This document shows positions 1-5,571 of a DNA stretch of 8,542 bases, one piece after another. This DNA is from Arthrobacter sp. Its GTDB lineage: Bacteria > Actinomycetota > Actinomycetes > Actinomycetales > Micrococcaceae. Both the position numbers and the translations under genes were made by a program. Location: NCBI GenBank assembly GCA_018260285.1, contig JAGLBH010000068.1:1-8542 (forward strand), in the 5' to 3' direction. The stretch's first letter is position 1. Each line of letters begins with the position of its first letter. The notes under the pieces were generated by a model. The model searched no databases, was not told the origin of the DNA, and worked only from the letters and a program-made list of their open reading frames with translations.

Positions 1-500
1 CCCCGTTCGCTCACCTTCCCCGGCTCAGCTGGTTCCTGCTCGCAGGGCTGCTCGCCTGGGCCGGCTTCTCCCTCGCCACGGGGGAGAGCGGGACGCGGGC
101 GGCGGCGTCGTCCTCCGAGATTCTGAACGACGACGACTGGGCCGCCAGGGTGGAGCGCCTGTTGCGGGGGAGGTACCTGTACCCGCGGAGGCTCGCGAAG
201 GGTGCCGCAGAGGAAGTGCGAGCGCACGCGAGGCAGGCGGGAGTCGTCGCGCAGGAGGAATTCGGCGACCCGGCCGTGTACGCGGCGAGGATCGCCAGGA
301 GCCAGAACGTCTTCCCGCGCCGGCGCCTTCTCTGGTCAGCCGGGCTCAAGCTCGTGCTTGCCGTGTGCTTCGCCGTCAACGTCATGGGGGCGGTGACGGC
401 GGGCGAGACCTCCGGTTGGACGGTGCTCGCCGGGGTGGTTGCCGCGGTCTGCGCGGTCCAGGCGTGGGGCTCGTGGAGGGAAGCTCAGACGCTGCGCTGA
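1..500 (+). CDS. Membrane protein, C-terminal part (HAAS/DUF1700-like segment)
   Basis: The frame is open from the left edge (first full codon at 3) to the TGA at 498-500, so this is the last 165 residues of a gene that begins outside the window; the internal GTG at 150 need not be the start. A hydrophobic segment (WFLLAGLLAWAGFSLA) comes first. A charged helical stretch follows with the pattern ERLLRGRYLYPRRLAKGAAEEVRAHARQAGVVAQEEFGDPAVYAARIA (split here as consecutive pieces: ERLLRGRYLYP, AAEEVRAHARQAG, QEEFGDPAVYAARIA). Two more membrane segments follow, near LKLVLAVCFAVNVMGAV and WTVLAGVVAAVCAVQAW. The soluble part resembles HAAS/DUF1700 domains, which pair with PadR-type regulators or act in membrane signalling, in its 'eEfGdP..yAa.ia' ending. 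That family call is tentative, and no function is claimed beyond an integral membrane protein. It ends 45 bp before ychF on the same strand. Confidence 0.6.
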   Translation, partial: PFAHLPRLSWFLLAGLLAWAGFSLATGESGTRAAASSSEILNDDDWAARVERLLRGRYLYPRRLAKGAAEEVRAHARQAGVVAQEEFGDPAVYAARIARSQNVFPRRRLLWSAGLKLVLAVCFAVNVMGAVTAGETSGWTVLAGVVAAVCAVQAWGSWREAQTLR

Positions 501-531
501 GGCAGCCGGGGACGGGGTGAGGCCGGGCCGG

Positions 532-546
532 TAGAATGGTGTCTCG
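532..546 (+). promoter_or_regulatory. Probable -10 box of ychF, leaderless start
   Basis: TAGAAT at 532-537 matches the -10 consensus at five of six positions and ends 8 bases before the GTG at 546, so transcription would start at about 544-546, on or just before the start codon. There is no Shine-Dalgarno sequence in the gap. A matching -35 box is not clear (about 509-514, poor match). Confidence 0.5.
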
Positions 547-1631
547 TGGCTCTTACAATCGGAATCGTCGGACTGCCCAATGTCGGCAAGTCAACCCTGT
601 TCAACGCGCTGACGCGCCAGACCGTGCTCGCAGCGAACTACCCGTTCGCGACAATCGAGCCGAACGTCGGCATCGTCAACCTGCCCGATGAGCGCCTGGG
701 CAAGCTCGCAGAGATCTTCGGATCCCAGACGCTGCTCCCGGCAACCGTCTCCTTCGTGGACATCGCCGGAATCGTGCGCGGCGCATCCGAGGGCGAGGGC
801 CTGGGCAACCAGTTCCTGGCGAACATCCGCGAGGCGGCTGCCATCGCGCAGGTCGTCCGCGTCTTCGAGGATCCGGATGTGATCCACGTTGACGGCAAGG
901 TGGACCCGGCGTCGGACCGCGAGACCATCAACACCGAGCTGATCCTCGCCGACCTTCAGACCGTGGAGAAGGCCATCCCGCGCATCGAGAAGGAAGTGCG
1001 GATCAAGAAGCGCGAAGCAGCAGAGCTCGACGCTCTCAAGGCTGCGCAGGCTGTGCTCGAGCGCGGCGACACGATCTTCTCCTCGATCGACAGCGACAAG
1101 CTTGAGATGGAGCACCTCCGCGAGCTCGGGCTGCTCACGGCCAAGCCGTTCATCTACGTGTTCAACGTGGACGACACCGTGCTCGGCAACCCCGAGCGCC
1201 AGCAGGAGCTGCGGGACATGGTGGCACCCGCCGAGGCCGTGTTCCTTGACGCCAAGCTCGAATCCGACCTCGTGGAGCTCTCCGAGGAGGAAGCCCGCGA
1301 GATGCTTGAGATGAACGGCCAGACCGAGTCCGGCCTGGACCAGCTCGCACGCGTCGGCTTCCGCACCCTCGGACTGCAGACCTACCTGACGGCTGGGCCG
1401 AAGGAAGCGCGCGCCTGGACCATCAATGTGGGCGACACCGCCCCGCAGGCCGCCGGCGTGATCCACTCGGACTTCGAGCGCGGGTTCATCAAGGCTGAGG
1501 TCGTCTCCTTCGAGGACCTCGTGGAGGCCGGCTCCAAAGCTGAGGCGAAGGCCATGGGCAAGGTCCGCATTGAGGGCAAGGAGTACGTCATGCAGGATGG
1601 CGACGTGGTGGAGTTCCGGTTTAACGTCTAA
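546..1631 (+). CDS. ychF: Redox-regulated P-loop ATPase/GTPase YchF (OLA1 family)
   Basis: Full-length 361-aa protein, the usual size for YchF/OLA1. This is a cytosolic TRAFAC-class NTPase that associates with ribosomes and responds to oxidative stress; it generally prefers ATP over GTP. The P-loop GLPNVGKST is at residues 9-17, the switch I region (YPFATIEPN) at 32-40, the G3 motif DIAG at 72-75, a coiled-coil insertion (rich in E, K and A) at about 130-175, and NVDD at 207-210 in place of the NKxD of true GTPases, which fits the relaxed base specificity of the family. A TGS domain fills about 280-361 and ends in [10 protein letters not shown]. The GTG start gives [12 protein letters not shown], the normal N-terminus. 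The last five codons sit in a repeated sequence (see 1599-1631 and 3738-3770). Of 16 Phe codons, 15 are TTC; the sole TTT is the last one, just past the 20-bp identical core, which suggests the end of the gene was replaced by an incoming element. Confidence 0.97.
   Translation: MALTIGIVGLPNVGKSTLFNALTRQTVLAANYPFATIEPNVGIVNLPDERLGKLAEIFGSQTLLPATVSFVDIAGIVRGASEGEGLGNQFLANIREAAAIAQVVRVFEDPDVIHVDGKVDPASDRETINTELILADLQTVEKAIPRIEKEVRIKKREAAELDALKAAQAVLERGDTIFSSIDSDKLEMEHLRELGLLTAKPFIYVFNVDDTVLGNPERQQELRDMVAPAEAVFLDAKLESDLVELSEEEAREMLEMNGQTESGLDQLARVGFRTLGLQTYLTAGPKEARAWTINVGDTAPQAAGVIHSDFERGFIKAEVVSFEDLVEAGSKAEAKAMGKVRIEGKEYVMQDGDVVEFRFNV
1599..1631 (+). repeat. Direct repeat, proximal copy (attL-like, ychF 3' end)
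   Basis: These 33 bases encode [14 protein letters not shown] at the end of ychF and align with 3738-3770, offset 2139 bp. Bases 1599-1618 are identical to 3738-3757. The four differences (1619 g/c, 1622 t/c, 1628 c/g, 1631 a/g) are all third-codon-position changes that keep the protein (CGG/CGC, TTT/TTC, GTC/GTG, TAA/TAG). Similarity stops sharply upstream of 1599. This is the pattern left when an element integrates into the 3' end of a gene and supplies its own copy of that end. Confidence 0.8.
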
Positions 1632-1673
1632 AAAGGGCCTCTGCCTAGGGGCTTATCTTCTCGGCCCCTTTTT
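1630..1673 (+). terminator. Rho-independent terminator after ychF
   Basis: The stem AGGGGC (1647-1652) pairs with GCCCCT (1664-1669), with an 11-base loop, and runs into TTTTT (to 1673). An alternative longer pairing joins AAAAAGGGCC (1630-1639) to GGCCCCTTTTT (1663-1673) with one bulge, so the A-run on the left could make it work in both directions. It lies directly after the ychF stop and, if the ychF end was supplied by the integrated unit, came in with that unit. Confidence 0.8.
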
Positions 1674-1885
1674 GGGTGCGACGGGTGAGTTTCGATCTGC
1701 CATCAGTTGCTGAGCGTTAATGGCGCTAACCTTCGCTTTTAACCGGCCGTGCGGAACCTCCGCAGGAGCCGACTGCCTCCCTAACGGAACTCAGCGCGCT
1801 TCACCAGCGCGTTGGTTCCCGCACCGAGGTCGCGGCCGGGGCAAGCAGTGCCTGGAGCTGCCGACGCTGAGCGACCGAGCAGTGT
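1674..1885. other. Non-coding stretch upstream of the Abi promoter
   Basis: No convincing coding region is present here. Two inverted repeats are visible: TGCGG (1750-1754) with CCGCA (1760-1764), and GGAAC (1786-1790) with GTTCC (1815-1819), the latter enclosing CGCGC/GCGCG pairing. They could be part of an RNA or protein-binding arms near the attachment site, or chance pairings in GC-rich DNA. An A/T-richer patch (TTCGCTTTTAA, 1732-1742) precedes them. Confidence 0.3.
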
Positions 1886-1914
1886 TTGACCTGCGCAGGT
1901 GGAACCCGTATCCT
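1886..1914 (+). promoter_or_regulatory. Sigma-70-type promoter for the putative RNA and abi gene
   Basis: TTGACC (1886-1891) and TATCCT (1909-1914) are separated by exactly 17 bp, the best-matched promoter in the window. The expected transcription start is about 1921, just before the hairpin at 1927-1961 and 85 bp before the Abi start codon. Confidence 0.75.
1889..1900. promoter_or_regulatory. Perfect 12-bp palindrome in the promoter spacer (operator candidate)
   Basis: ACCTGCGCAGGT is its own reverse complement. It overlaps the end of the -35 box and fills much of the spacer, so a dimeric protein bound here would block RNA polymerase. A natural candidate is the abi product itself through its antitoxin-like C-terminal domain, but this is inference. 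Confidence 0.5.
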
Positions 1915-1920
1915 TGAAGT

Positions 1921-1970
1921 AACATGACAGGCTCGCTTCTCTAGATGAGACGCGGGCCTGTTCTCTTTCT
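1921..1970 (+). ncRNA. Putative small structured RNA / attenuator upstream of the Abi_2 gene
   Basis: ACAGGCTCGC (1927-1936) pairs over 10 bp with GCGGGCCTGT (1952-1961), with a single G-U wobble. After a 1x1 mismatch, TCTC (1938-1941) pairs with GAGA (1947-1950) around a 5-base loop TAGAT. The hairpin is followed by TTCTCTTTCT, a pyrimidine-rich tail as in intrinsic terminators. The predicted start of transcription is 1921, so a short RNA of about 50 nt or an attenuated leader would be made. AbiF-type HEPN proteins are known to be accompanied by a structured RNA (the abiF RNA motif from comparative genomics, and later work describing RNA antitoxins of AbiF as relatives of Cas13 guides; recalled, not checked). 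Whether this hairpin belongs to that class cannot be decided from one sequence. Confidence 0.55.
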
Positions 1971-2005
1971 ACCCCCGGGCGCCGGGACACCAGGACGATG
2001 CGCAC

Positions 2006-3553
2006 GTGACGACCCCGAACAGCACCTACGCCAAGCCGTTCCTCACGGTCCCCGAGCAGATCCGCCGGCTGCGCGGGCGCGGTATGGACTGCGGCGACAA
2101 CGCCTACGCGGCCGAGGTCCTGCAGCGATACGGCTACTACCGGCTCTCGGGCTACTGGCACCTCGACCGCGACCGGCCCGCTCCTCCTGCGCCCCGGTTC
2201 GACGAAGAGGACCGCGAGATCCGCCTGGACACGTTCGTGCCCGGGACCAGCCTCGCGCACGTGGTCTCGCTGTACGAGTTCGACCACGAGCTGCGCATGC
2301 GCCTCGGCGACATCCTCAGTACCGTCGAGACGGCCTTCCGGTTCTTCATCGGCCACAGGCTCGGCAGGATCGACGCGTTCGCGCACAGGCACCCCTGGGC
2401 ACTCGGCGCGACGAGGCAGGAAGATCCCGGCGCGCCGCCCGAGCCGACCGCCGCCTACCGCGAGTGGCTCGAGGAGTACGACCGGCACGAGCAGCGCGCC
2501 CGGGGCGACTTCGTCGCACATTTCCGCCAGCAGTACGGTCCGCACCTGCCCATCTGGGTCGCGACAGAAGTGATGTCGTTCGGAGTGCTGAGCAGCCTCT
2601 ACGACCTGATGCTGCAGCCCGACCAGGAGATCCTCGCGGCCCGGTTCCAGGTCCGCACCGCCGACGGCCACGGAGATCGCGGCGCTCTCGGGAACTGGCT
2701 CAACAACCTCAGGAACGTGCGGAACATCTGCGCCCACTACGGCCGTGTGTGGAACCGCGCGTTCGATGTGCTCATCGACGCGCCGGGGCAGGCTCGAAAG
2801 GACGCCGACGACCCGCTCGCGTCGCTCGCGGAAGAAGGGACGAACAACAGGCTCTACGGAGTGCTGCTCGTATTGCGCCACCTCCTGCTCAGCATCGCGC
2901 CGGAGAAGGGTGAGGTCGTGGACCTGGCCGACTTCGTTGAAGAGAAGTCCCGCACCGTCGGCTTCGGCATGGAGCAGCTCGGATTCCCTGACCGTTGGAG
3001 GAGCAGCCCGATCTGGGATCGGGCCTTCGCGCTCGACCGCTCACCGATGATGGCCGCGAGCCTGCTCGACCGAGCCGAGTGCATGACCGCCGCCGAGACC
3101 CGCGCATCGCTGACGGGGGCGGAAGTGAGCGACGCGGAGCGGACACGTACCCCGGCGCAGGCGGAGCGCGCGAAGAAGGCCGCCCAGCGCAGTCTGCTGC
3201 GGACCTACCTCAAGCACAACGTCGTGATCGAGGTCGAGCTCGGAGGGACGAAGTTCTATCCGGCCTTCCAGTTCCGCGACGGGAAGATCATCGACGCGCT
3301 TGCTGAGATCAACCAGGCGCTCGTCCGGTCCTGCGAAGGCTCGGATCCGATCGACGTCGCAAGGGCGCTACTGGACTGGTGGCAGACGCCGCGCCCGGAC
3401 CTGCCCCATGGCGCGGACGGCTCGGACCGATCGCCCCTCGACCTGCTGAGCTCGGCCACCGAGGAGGAGTTCGCCGCAGCGATCGACGAGGCGGATGCCA
3501 TTCGCAGCTTCGTCGTGCCGCACGACCTTGACCGGGGCAATGCGTGCGAGTAA
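2006..3553 (+). CDS. Abi_2/AbiF-family HEPN protein with C-terminal Xre/MbcA/ParS-like domain
   Basis: 515-aa cytosolic protein. Residues about 8-300 match the Abi_2 (AbiD/AbiF) abortive-infection family: YAKPFLTVPEQIRRLRGRGM (8-27), YGYYRLSGYWH (42-52), YEFDHELRMRLGDILSTVE (90-108), LPIWVATEVMSFGVLSSLYD (181-200) and NNLRNVRNICAHYGRVWNR (233-251). R239-N240-x3-H244 is the RNxxxH motif of HEPN ribonucleases, so RNA cleavage after phage infection is likely. Ordinary Abi_2 proteins have about 300 residues; here about 200 more follow. The part from about 358 (MTAAETRASLTGAEVSDAER, then GTKFYPAFQF at 414-423, LDWWQTPRPDLPHGADGSDRSPLDLL near 456-481 and a final acidic helix) resembles the toxin-binding domain of Xre/MbcA/ParS antitoxins. 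The GTG start has AGGA 10 bases upstream; no in-frame ATG precedes it closely. It lies alone between ychF-end repeats with an upstream hairpin RNA. The Abi_2 call is firm; the C-terminal domain and its inhibitory role are inference. Confidence 0.88.
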   Translation: MTTPNSTYAKPFLTVPEQIRRLRGRGMDCGDNAYAAEVLQRYGYYRLSGYWHLDRDRPAPPAPRFDEEDREIRLDTFVPGTSLAHVVSLYEFDHELRMRLGDILSTVETAFRFFIGHRLGRIDAFAHRHPWALGATRQEDPGAPPEPTAAYREWLEEYDRHEQRARGDFVAHFRQQYGPHLPIWVATEVMSFGVLSSLYDLMLQPDQEILAARFQVRTADGHGDRGALGNWLNNLRNVRNICAHYGRVWNRAFDVLIDAPGQARKDADDPLASLAEEGTNNRLYGVLLVLRHLLLSIAPEKGEVVDLADFVEEKSRTVGFGMEQLGFPDRWRSSPIWDRAFALDRSPMMAASLLDRAECMTAAETRASLTGAEVSDAERTRTPAQAERAKKAAQRSLLRTYLKHNVVIEVELGGTKFYPAFQFRDGKIIDALAEINQALVRSCEGSDPIDVARALLDWWQTPRPDLPHGADGSDRSPLDLLSSATEEEFAAAIDEADAIRSFVVPHDLDRGNACE

Positions 3554-3737
3554 CGCTACGTGTCGGAGAGCCGGGGCACGAAGACCCATCCGCGAGCTGA
3601 CTCGCGTCGAGGTGGAGGAAGGCGCAGGCCGAGGTCAAGGACAGTCATACGGCGACCTCGAGGCTATCGACGTCGGCTTCGCGCCCGAGTGCGTGGCCGG
3701 CACATCAGGTGACAGTATTCAGACGTTCGCTAAATGC
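3554..3737. other. Non-coding stretch between abi gene and distal repeat
   Basis: No gene is seen. An open frame that runs through here into the distal repeat has no start context or family features and is a chance extension of the GC-rich sequence. CGAGGTC (3630-3636) and GACCTCG (3654-3660) form a 7-bp inverted repeat with a 17-base loop but no T-tract, possibly a weak terminator for abi or part of the right end of the integrated unit. Confidence 0.3.
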
Positions 3738-3770
3738 GGCGACGTGGTGGAGTTCCGCTTCAACGTGTAG
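3738..3770 (+). pseudogene. Displaced ychF 3' end (attR-like direct repeat)
   Basis: It encodes [10 protein letters not shown] followed by TAG, identical at protein level to the end of YchF but with no YchF sequence before it. It shares 20 identical bases with 1599-1618 and 29 of 33 overall. Because the changes are all synonymous, the copy was shaped by coding selection, either as the original chromosomal end of ychF or in the ychF of another host. TTC, GTG and TAG suit the codon style of this ychF better than the TTT and TAA of the proximal copy, which favours this one being native. Confidence 0.75.
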
Positions 3771-3833
3771 ATCCTGAGTCAGTGCTGCGGGAATATCTAC
3801 TGGAACATGTGGTGCAGCAGATCAGAGGAGTCG

Positions 3834-4004
3834 CTAGGAGGCGCGGGGATCCCAGTGAGACTTGCCGCCGTCCCACTGCACTAACTCGGCTTCCAGGAGT
3901 AACTCTAGGGCGCGCTTTGTGAGTCCGTCGAGTACCGCAGAGTCCACAGCATCGGATGCCTTGAGCGTGGGTTTGACCGAGGAAGCGCTTTGCCTGTAGA
4001 TGGG
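3834..4004 (-). pseudogene. C-terminal remnant of an unidentified minus-strand gene
   Basis: On the minus strand a frame runs from just after an in-frame TGA (4007-4005) to a TAG stop (3836-3834). It has no credible start codon. Its translation looks like genuine protein: KASDAVDSAVLDGLTKRALE then LLLEAELVQWDGGKSHWDPR, AS, stop, with a helical leucine/alanine-rich part and an aromatic end. The family is not recognised. It is the only coding-like content of the 331 bases between the distal repeat and abiEi, and it converges on the displaced ychF end, so it may be what is left of the gene once next to ychF or of an older insertion. A chance open frame in GC-rich DNA remains possible. Confidence 0.35.
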
Positions 4005-4066
4005 TCAGCGATTCCGGTTCGACCTGCAGTCAGCTTCCTGTTCGCATGCGCGAGTCCGTATTGACC

Positions 4067-4102
4067 TGTCACAACACTACCGTTTTCGGTATAGTTGTGA
4101 CA
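4067..4102. promoter_or_regulatory. Inverted-repeat operator with -10 box at the abiEi start
   Basis: TGTCACAACACTACCG (4067-4082) and CGGTATAGTTGTGACA (4087-4102) are inverted repeats with 14 of 16 positions complementary, separated by TTTT; the outer 9 bp are perfect. The right arm contains TATAGT (4090-4095), a good -10 box whose start site would be about 4102, the A of the abiEi ATG. AbiEi proteins characterised elsewhere repress their own operon by binding inverted repeats near the promoter, so this is probably its operator. TTGACC at 4061-4066 is 23 bp from the -10 box, too far for a normal -35 partner. Confidence 0.7.
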
Positions 4103-4644
4103 TGGCTGGTGGGGTTAAGTATCGGGACATTGTGCGTGAGATCGCACTGGATCACTACGGGTACATCACTACCCGCGAAGCCGACCAGGCTGGTGTCCCG
4201 GCGGGCGAACTCCCTAAGCTCGCGGCGCGAGGCGGGCTCGAGAACATCGCTTACGGGTTGTATCGCGTGCCTGACATCCCTTACACACGATATGACCAGT
4301 TCGCCGAGGCATTGCTTCGAGTTGGGGAGGGGGCATATCTCTATGGTGAGTCGGTGCTCGCGCTCTACGGGCTAGCCGACGTCAACCCCCAGCGAATCTG
4401 CGTTGCGACCCGGAAACGTGCTCGGTCCAAGCTGCCCGCCTTCGTTGATGTGACTCAGGTTCGCAGCGACGTGCCGACGACGTCCTACGAAGGCCTCGCA
4501 TCTCAGACAGTTGCCGAAGCGCTGCTCGAATGCCGCGGCCGTATCGAGGTGGGGAAACTTCTGGCCGCCGCCAGGCACGCGAGAGCAGAAGGTCTGTTGA
4601 CTACTGCAGAGTGGCAACGAGTACGCCAAGGGCTGGCCGCATGA
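4102..4644 (+). CDS. abiEi: AbiEi antitoxin/repressor of a type IV toxin-antitoxin system
   Basis: 180 aa from the ATG at 4102, chosen because the operator and -10 box end there and because the family fold begins at once; an open frame further upstream (from 4000) runs through the promoter. Residues about 1-55 form the winged helix-turn-helix: YRDIVREIALDHYGYITTRE, then AGVPAGELPKLAARGGLENI and the wing AYGLYRVPDIP. The AbiEi C-terminal part follows (FAEALLRVGEGAYLYGESVL at 67-86, then LYGLADVNP), ending in a helical segment. AbiEi neutralises AbiEii without stable binding and represses the operon. It overlaps abiEii by the 4 bases ATGA, so the two are translationally coupled. Base composition is less GC-rich than ychF, consistent with acquisition. 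The protein is close to the shorter actinobacterial AbiEi forms. Confidence 0.85.
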   Translation: MAGGVKYRDIVREIALDHYGYITTREADQAGVPAGELPKLAARGGLENIAYGLYRVPDIPYTRYDQFAEALLRVGEGAYLYGESVLALYGLADVNPQRICVATRKRARSKLPAFVDVTQVRSDVPTTSYEGLASQTVAEALLECRGRIEVGKLLAAARHARAEGLLTTAEWQRVRQGLAA

Positions 4645-5489
4645 CATATATGGACGAACCTAAGAGCGTGCGCTCACTCGAGCAGCGCATCCGGAACCTT
4701 GAGGGCAACGACGGTCTCGCTCAGCGGCGCAGGGTCAGTATGGCGCTGGTCGTCGTCGGACAGATGCTGCCTGAAGGGGCGATCAAGGGCGGTAGTGCGA
4801 TGGCACTTCGCTACGGTCGTGGGACACGGTTTACACGGGATCTTGACGCCGCGCGCATTGAGTCACTGGCTGAATTTCGCAAAGCATTCGAAACATCACT
4901 GGTTGTTGGCTGGGCGGGATTCACAGGTCGGCTTGTGGAAAAGTCAGCTCCTAGGCCGACAGGTGTGCCGAGGGAATATGTCATGCAACCCTTCGAGGTA
5001 AAGCTCGACTATCGAGGTCGGTCTTGGTGCACTGTGCCGTTCGAGCTCGGACACAATGAGATTGGCGACGCCGAAGAGCCTGAGTTGCAGCTCGCCGAAG
5101 ACCTGTCTTCGCTGTTCACGGAGGTGGGGATCAAAGCGCCTCATCCTGTGCCGGTCATGCGTGCAGATCACCAGATCGCGCAAAAGCTTCATGCCCTATC
5201 CAGTGAAGGCAGCGAACGGGCCCGTGATCTTGTTGATCTCCAGCTGCTCCATGATCGTGAGGATCTGGACTTAGAGGAGGTTGCCAAGACCTGTGCCCGC
5301 CTTTTCGAATACCGACGACGACAGCCGTGGCCGCCCACTGTTCAAGCGCCTCTCTCCTGGGAATCCCTCTATGCGGAAGCGGCTGAGGGTCTGGACGTGA
5401 GGAAGACCGTGGACCAAGCCGTTCACTGGGTCAACACGTTCGTACAGCGGATCGAAGCAACCCGATCTTTACCAAAGGACAACGATTAA
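4641..5489 (+). CDS. abiEii: AbiEii nucleotidyltransferase toxin (type IV toxin-antitoxin system)
   Basis: 282 aa from the ATG at 4641, which overlaps the abiEi stop as ATGA; a second ATG at 4650 is possible. The family is DNA polymerase beta-like nucleotidyltransferases that arrest growth on phage infection, related toxins adding nucleotides to tRNA. Visible motifs: KGGSAMALRYG (49-59), the G-S motif; TRFTRDLD (62-69), the D-x-D metal site; FEVKLDYRGR (118-127); DHQIAQKLHAL (176-186) with the conserved Lys of motif III; and RARDLVDL (193-200), matching the R-x-K/R-D-x-x-D-L motif IV. All key residues appear intact and the length is typical, so toxin and antitoxin are probably both functional. 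Confidence 0.88.
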   Translation: MTYMDEPKSVRSLEQRIRNLEGNDGLAQRRRVSMALVVVGQMLPEGAIKGGSAMALRYGRGTRFTRDLDAARIESLAEFRKAFETSLVVGWAGFTGRLVEKSAPRPTGVPREYVMQPFEVKLDYRGRSWCTVPFELGHNEIGDAEEPELQLAEDLSSLFTEVGIKAPHPVPVMRADHQIAQKLHALSSEGSERARDLVDLQLLHDREDLDLEEVAKTCARLFEYRRRQPWPPTVQAPLSWESLYAEAAEGLDVRKTVDQAVHWVNTFVQRIEATRSLPKDND

Positions 5490-5571
5490 CGGTCTCCGCG
5501 TGCCCCCGTCACGCAGTCATTGATGAGATCAACGACAATGATCTGTAGAAACACAGCCGTGAGGAGATGTG

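Larger units (their letters stand above)
1599..3770 (+). mobile_element. Putative integrase-less defence cassette flanked by ychF 3'-end repeats
   Basis: The unit is bounded by the 33-bp repeats at 1599-1631 and 3738-3770; the crossover would lie within the identical 20 bp. Between them are the ychF terminator, a promoter, a putative small RNA and one protein gene (Abi_2/HEPN). No integrase, recombinase, transposase or terminal inverted repeat is visible. The distal copy has GC-rich codons like the rest of ychF, so it is probably the original chromosomal end that was displaced; the proximal copy has the odd TTT and TAA. Either the element lost its integrase, is moved in trans, or arrived by another route such as recombination with a related locus. 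Integration into gene 3' ends is established for many genomic islands; this particular unit is inferred. Confidence 0.6.

Noticed and set aside
591..1466. 291-codon open frame antisense to ychF
   Set aside because: It mirrors the codon bias of ychF, shows no family motifs, and ychF is a certain gene.
1781..2881. 366-codon minus-strand open frame across the abi promoter and gene
   Set aside because: Low-complexity Arg/Val/Glu composition typical of antisense frames in GC-rich genes; it also covers the promoter and hairpin RNA.
1945..2913. 322-codon plus-strand frame overlapping the Abi gene
   Set aside because: Arg/Pro/Ala-rich shifted-frame product with no motifs; the Abi_2 frame has clear conserved motifs.
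3495..3770. 91-codon frame ending in the YchF tail sequence
   Set aside because: Only the last ten codons match YchF; the rest overlaps the abi end and non-coding DNA without a ribosome site, so it is a chance extension of the displaced repeat.
4000..4101. Upstream extension of abiEi to 4000
   Set aside because: It would translate the promoter and operator; the family fold starts right after the ATG at 4102.
5498..5571. Hairpin GCGTG/CACGC (5498-5514) as terminator of abiE, and a promoter (TTGATG 5520 / TAGAAA 5546) for the kinase
   Set aside because: The stem is only 5 bp with no T-tract, and the promoter boxes have poor match and spacing (20 bp).
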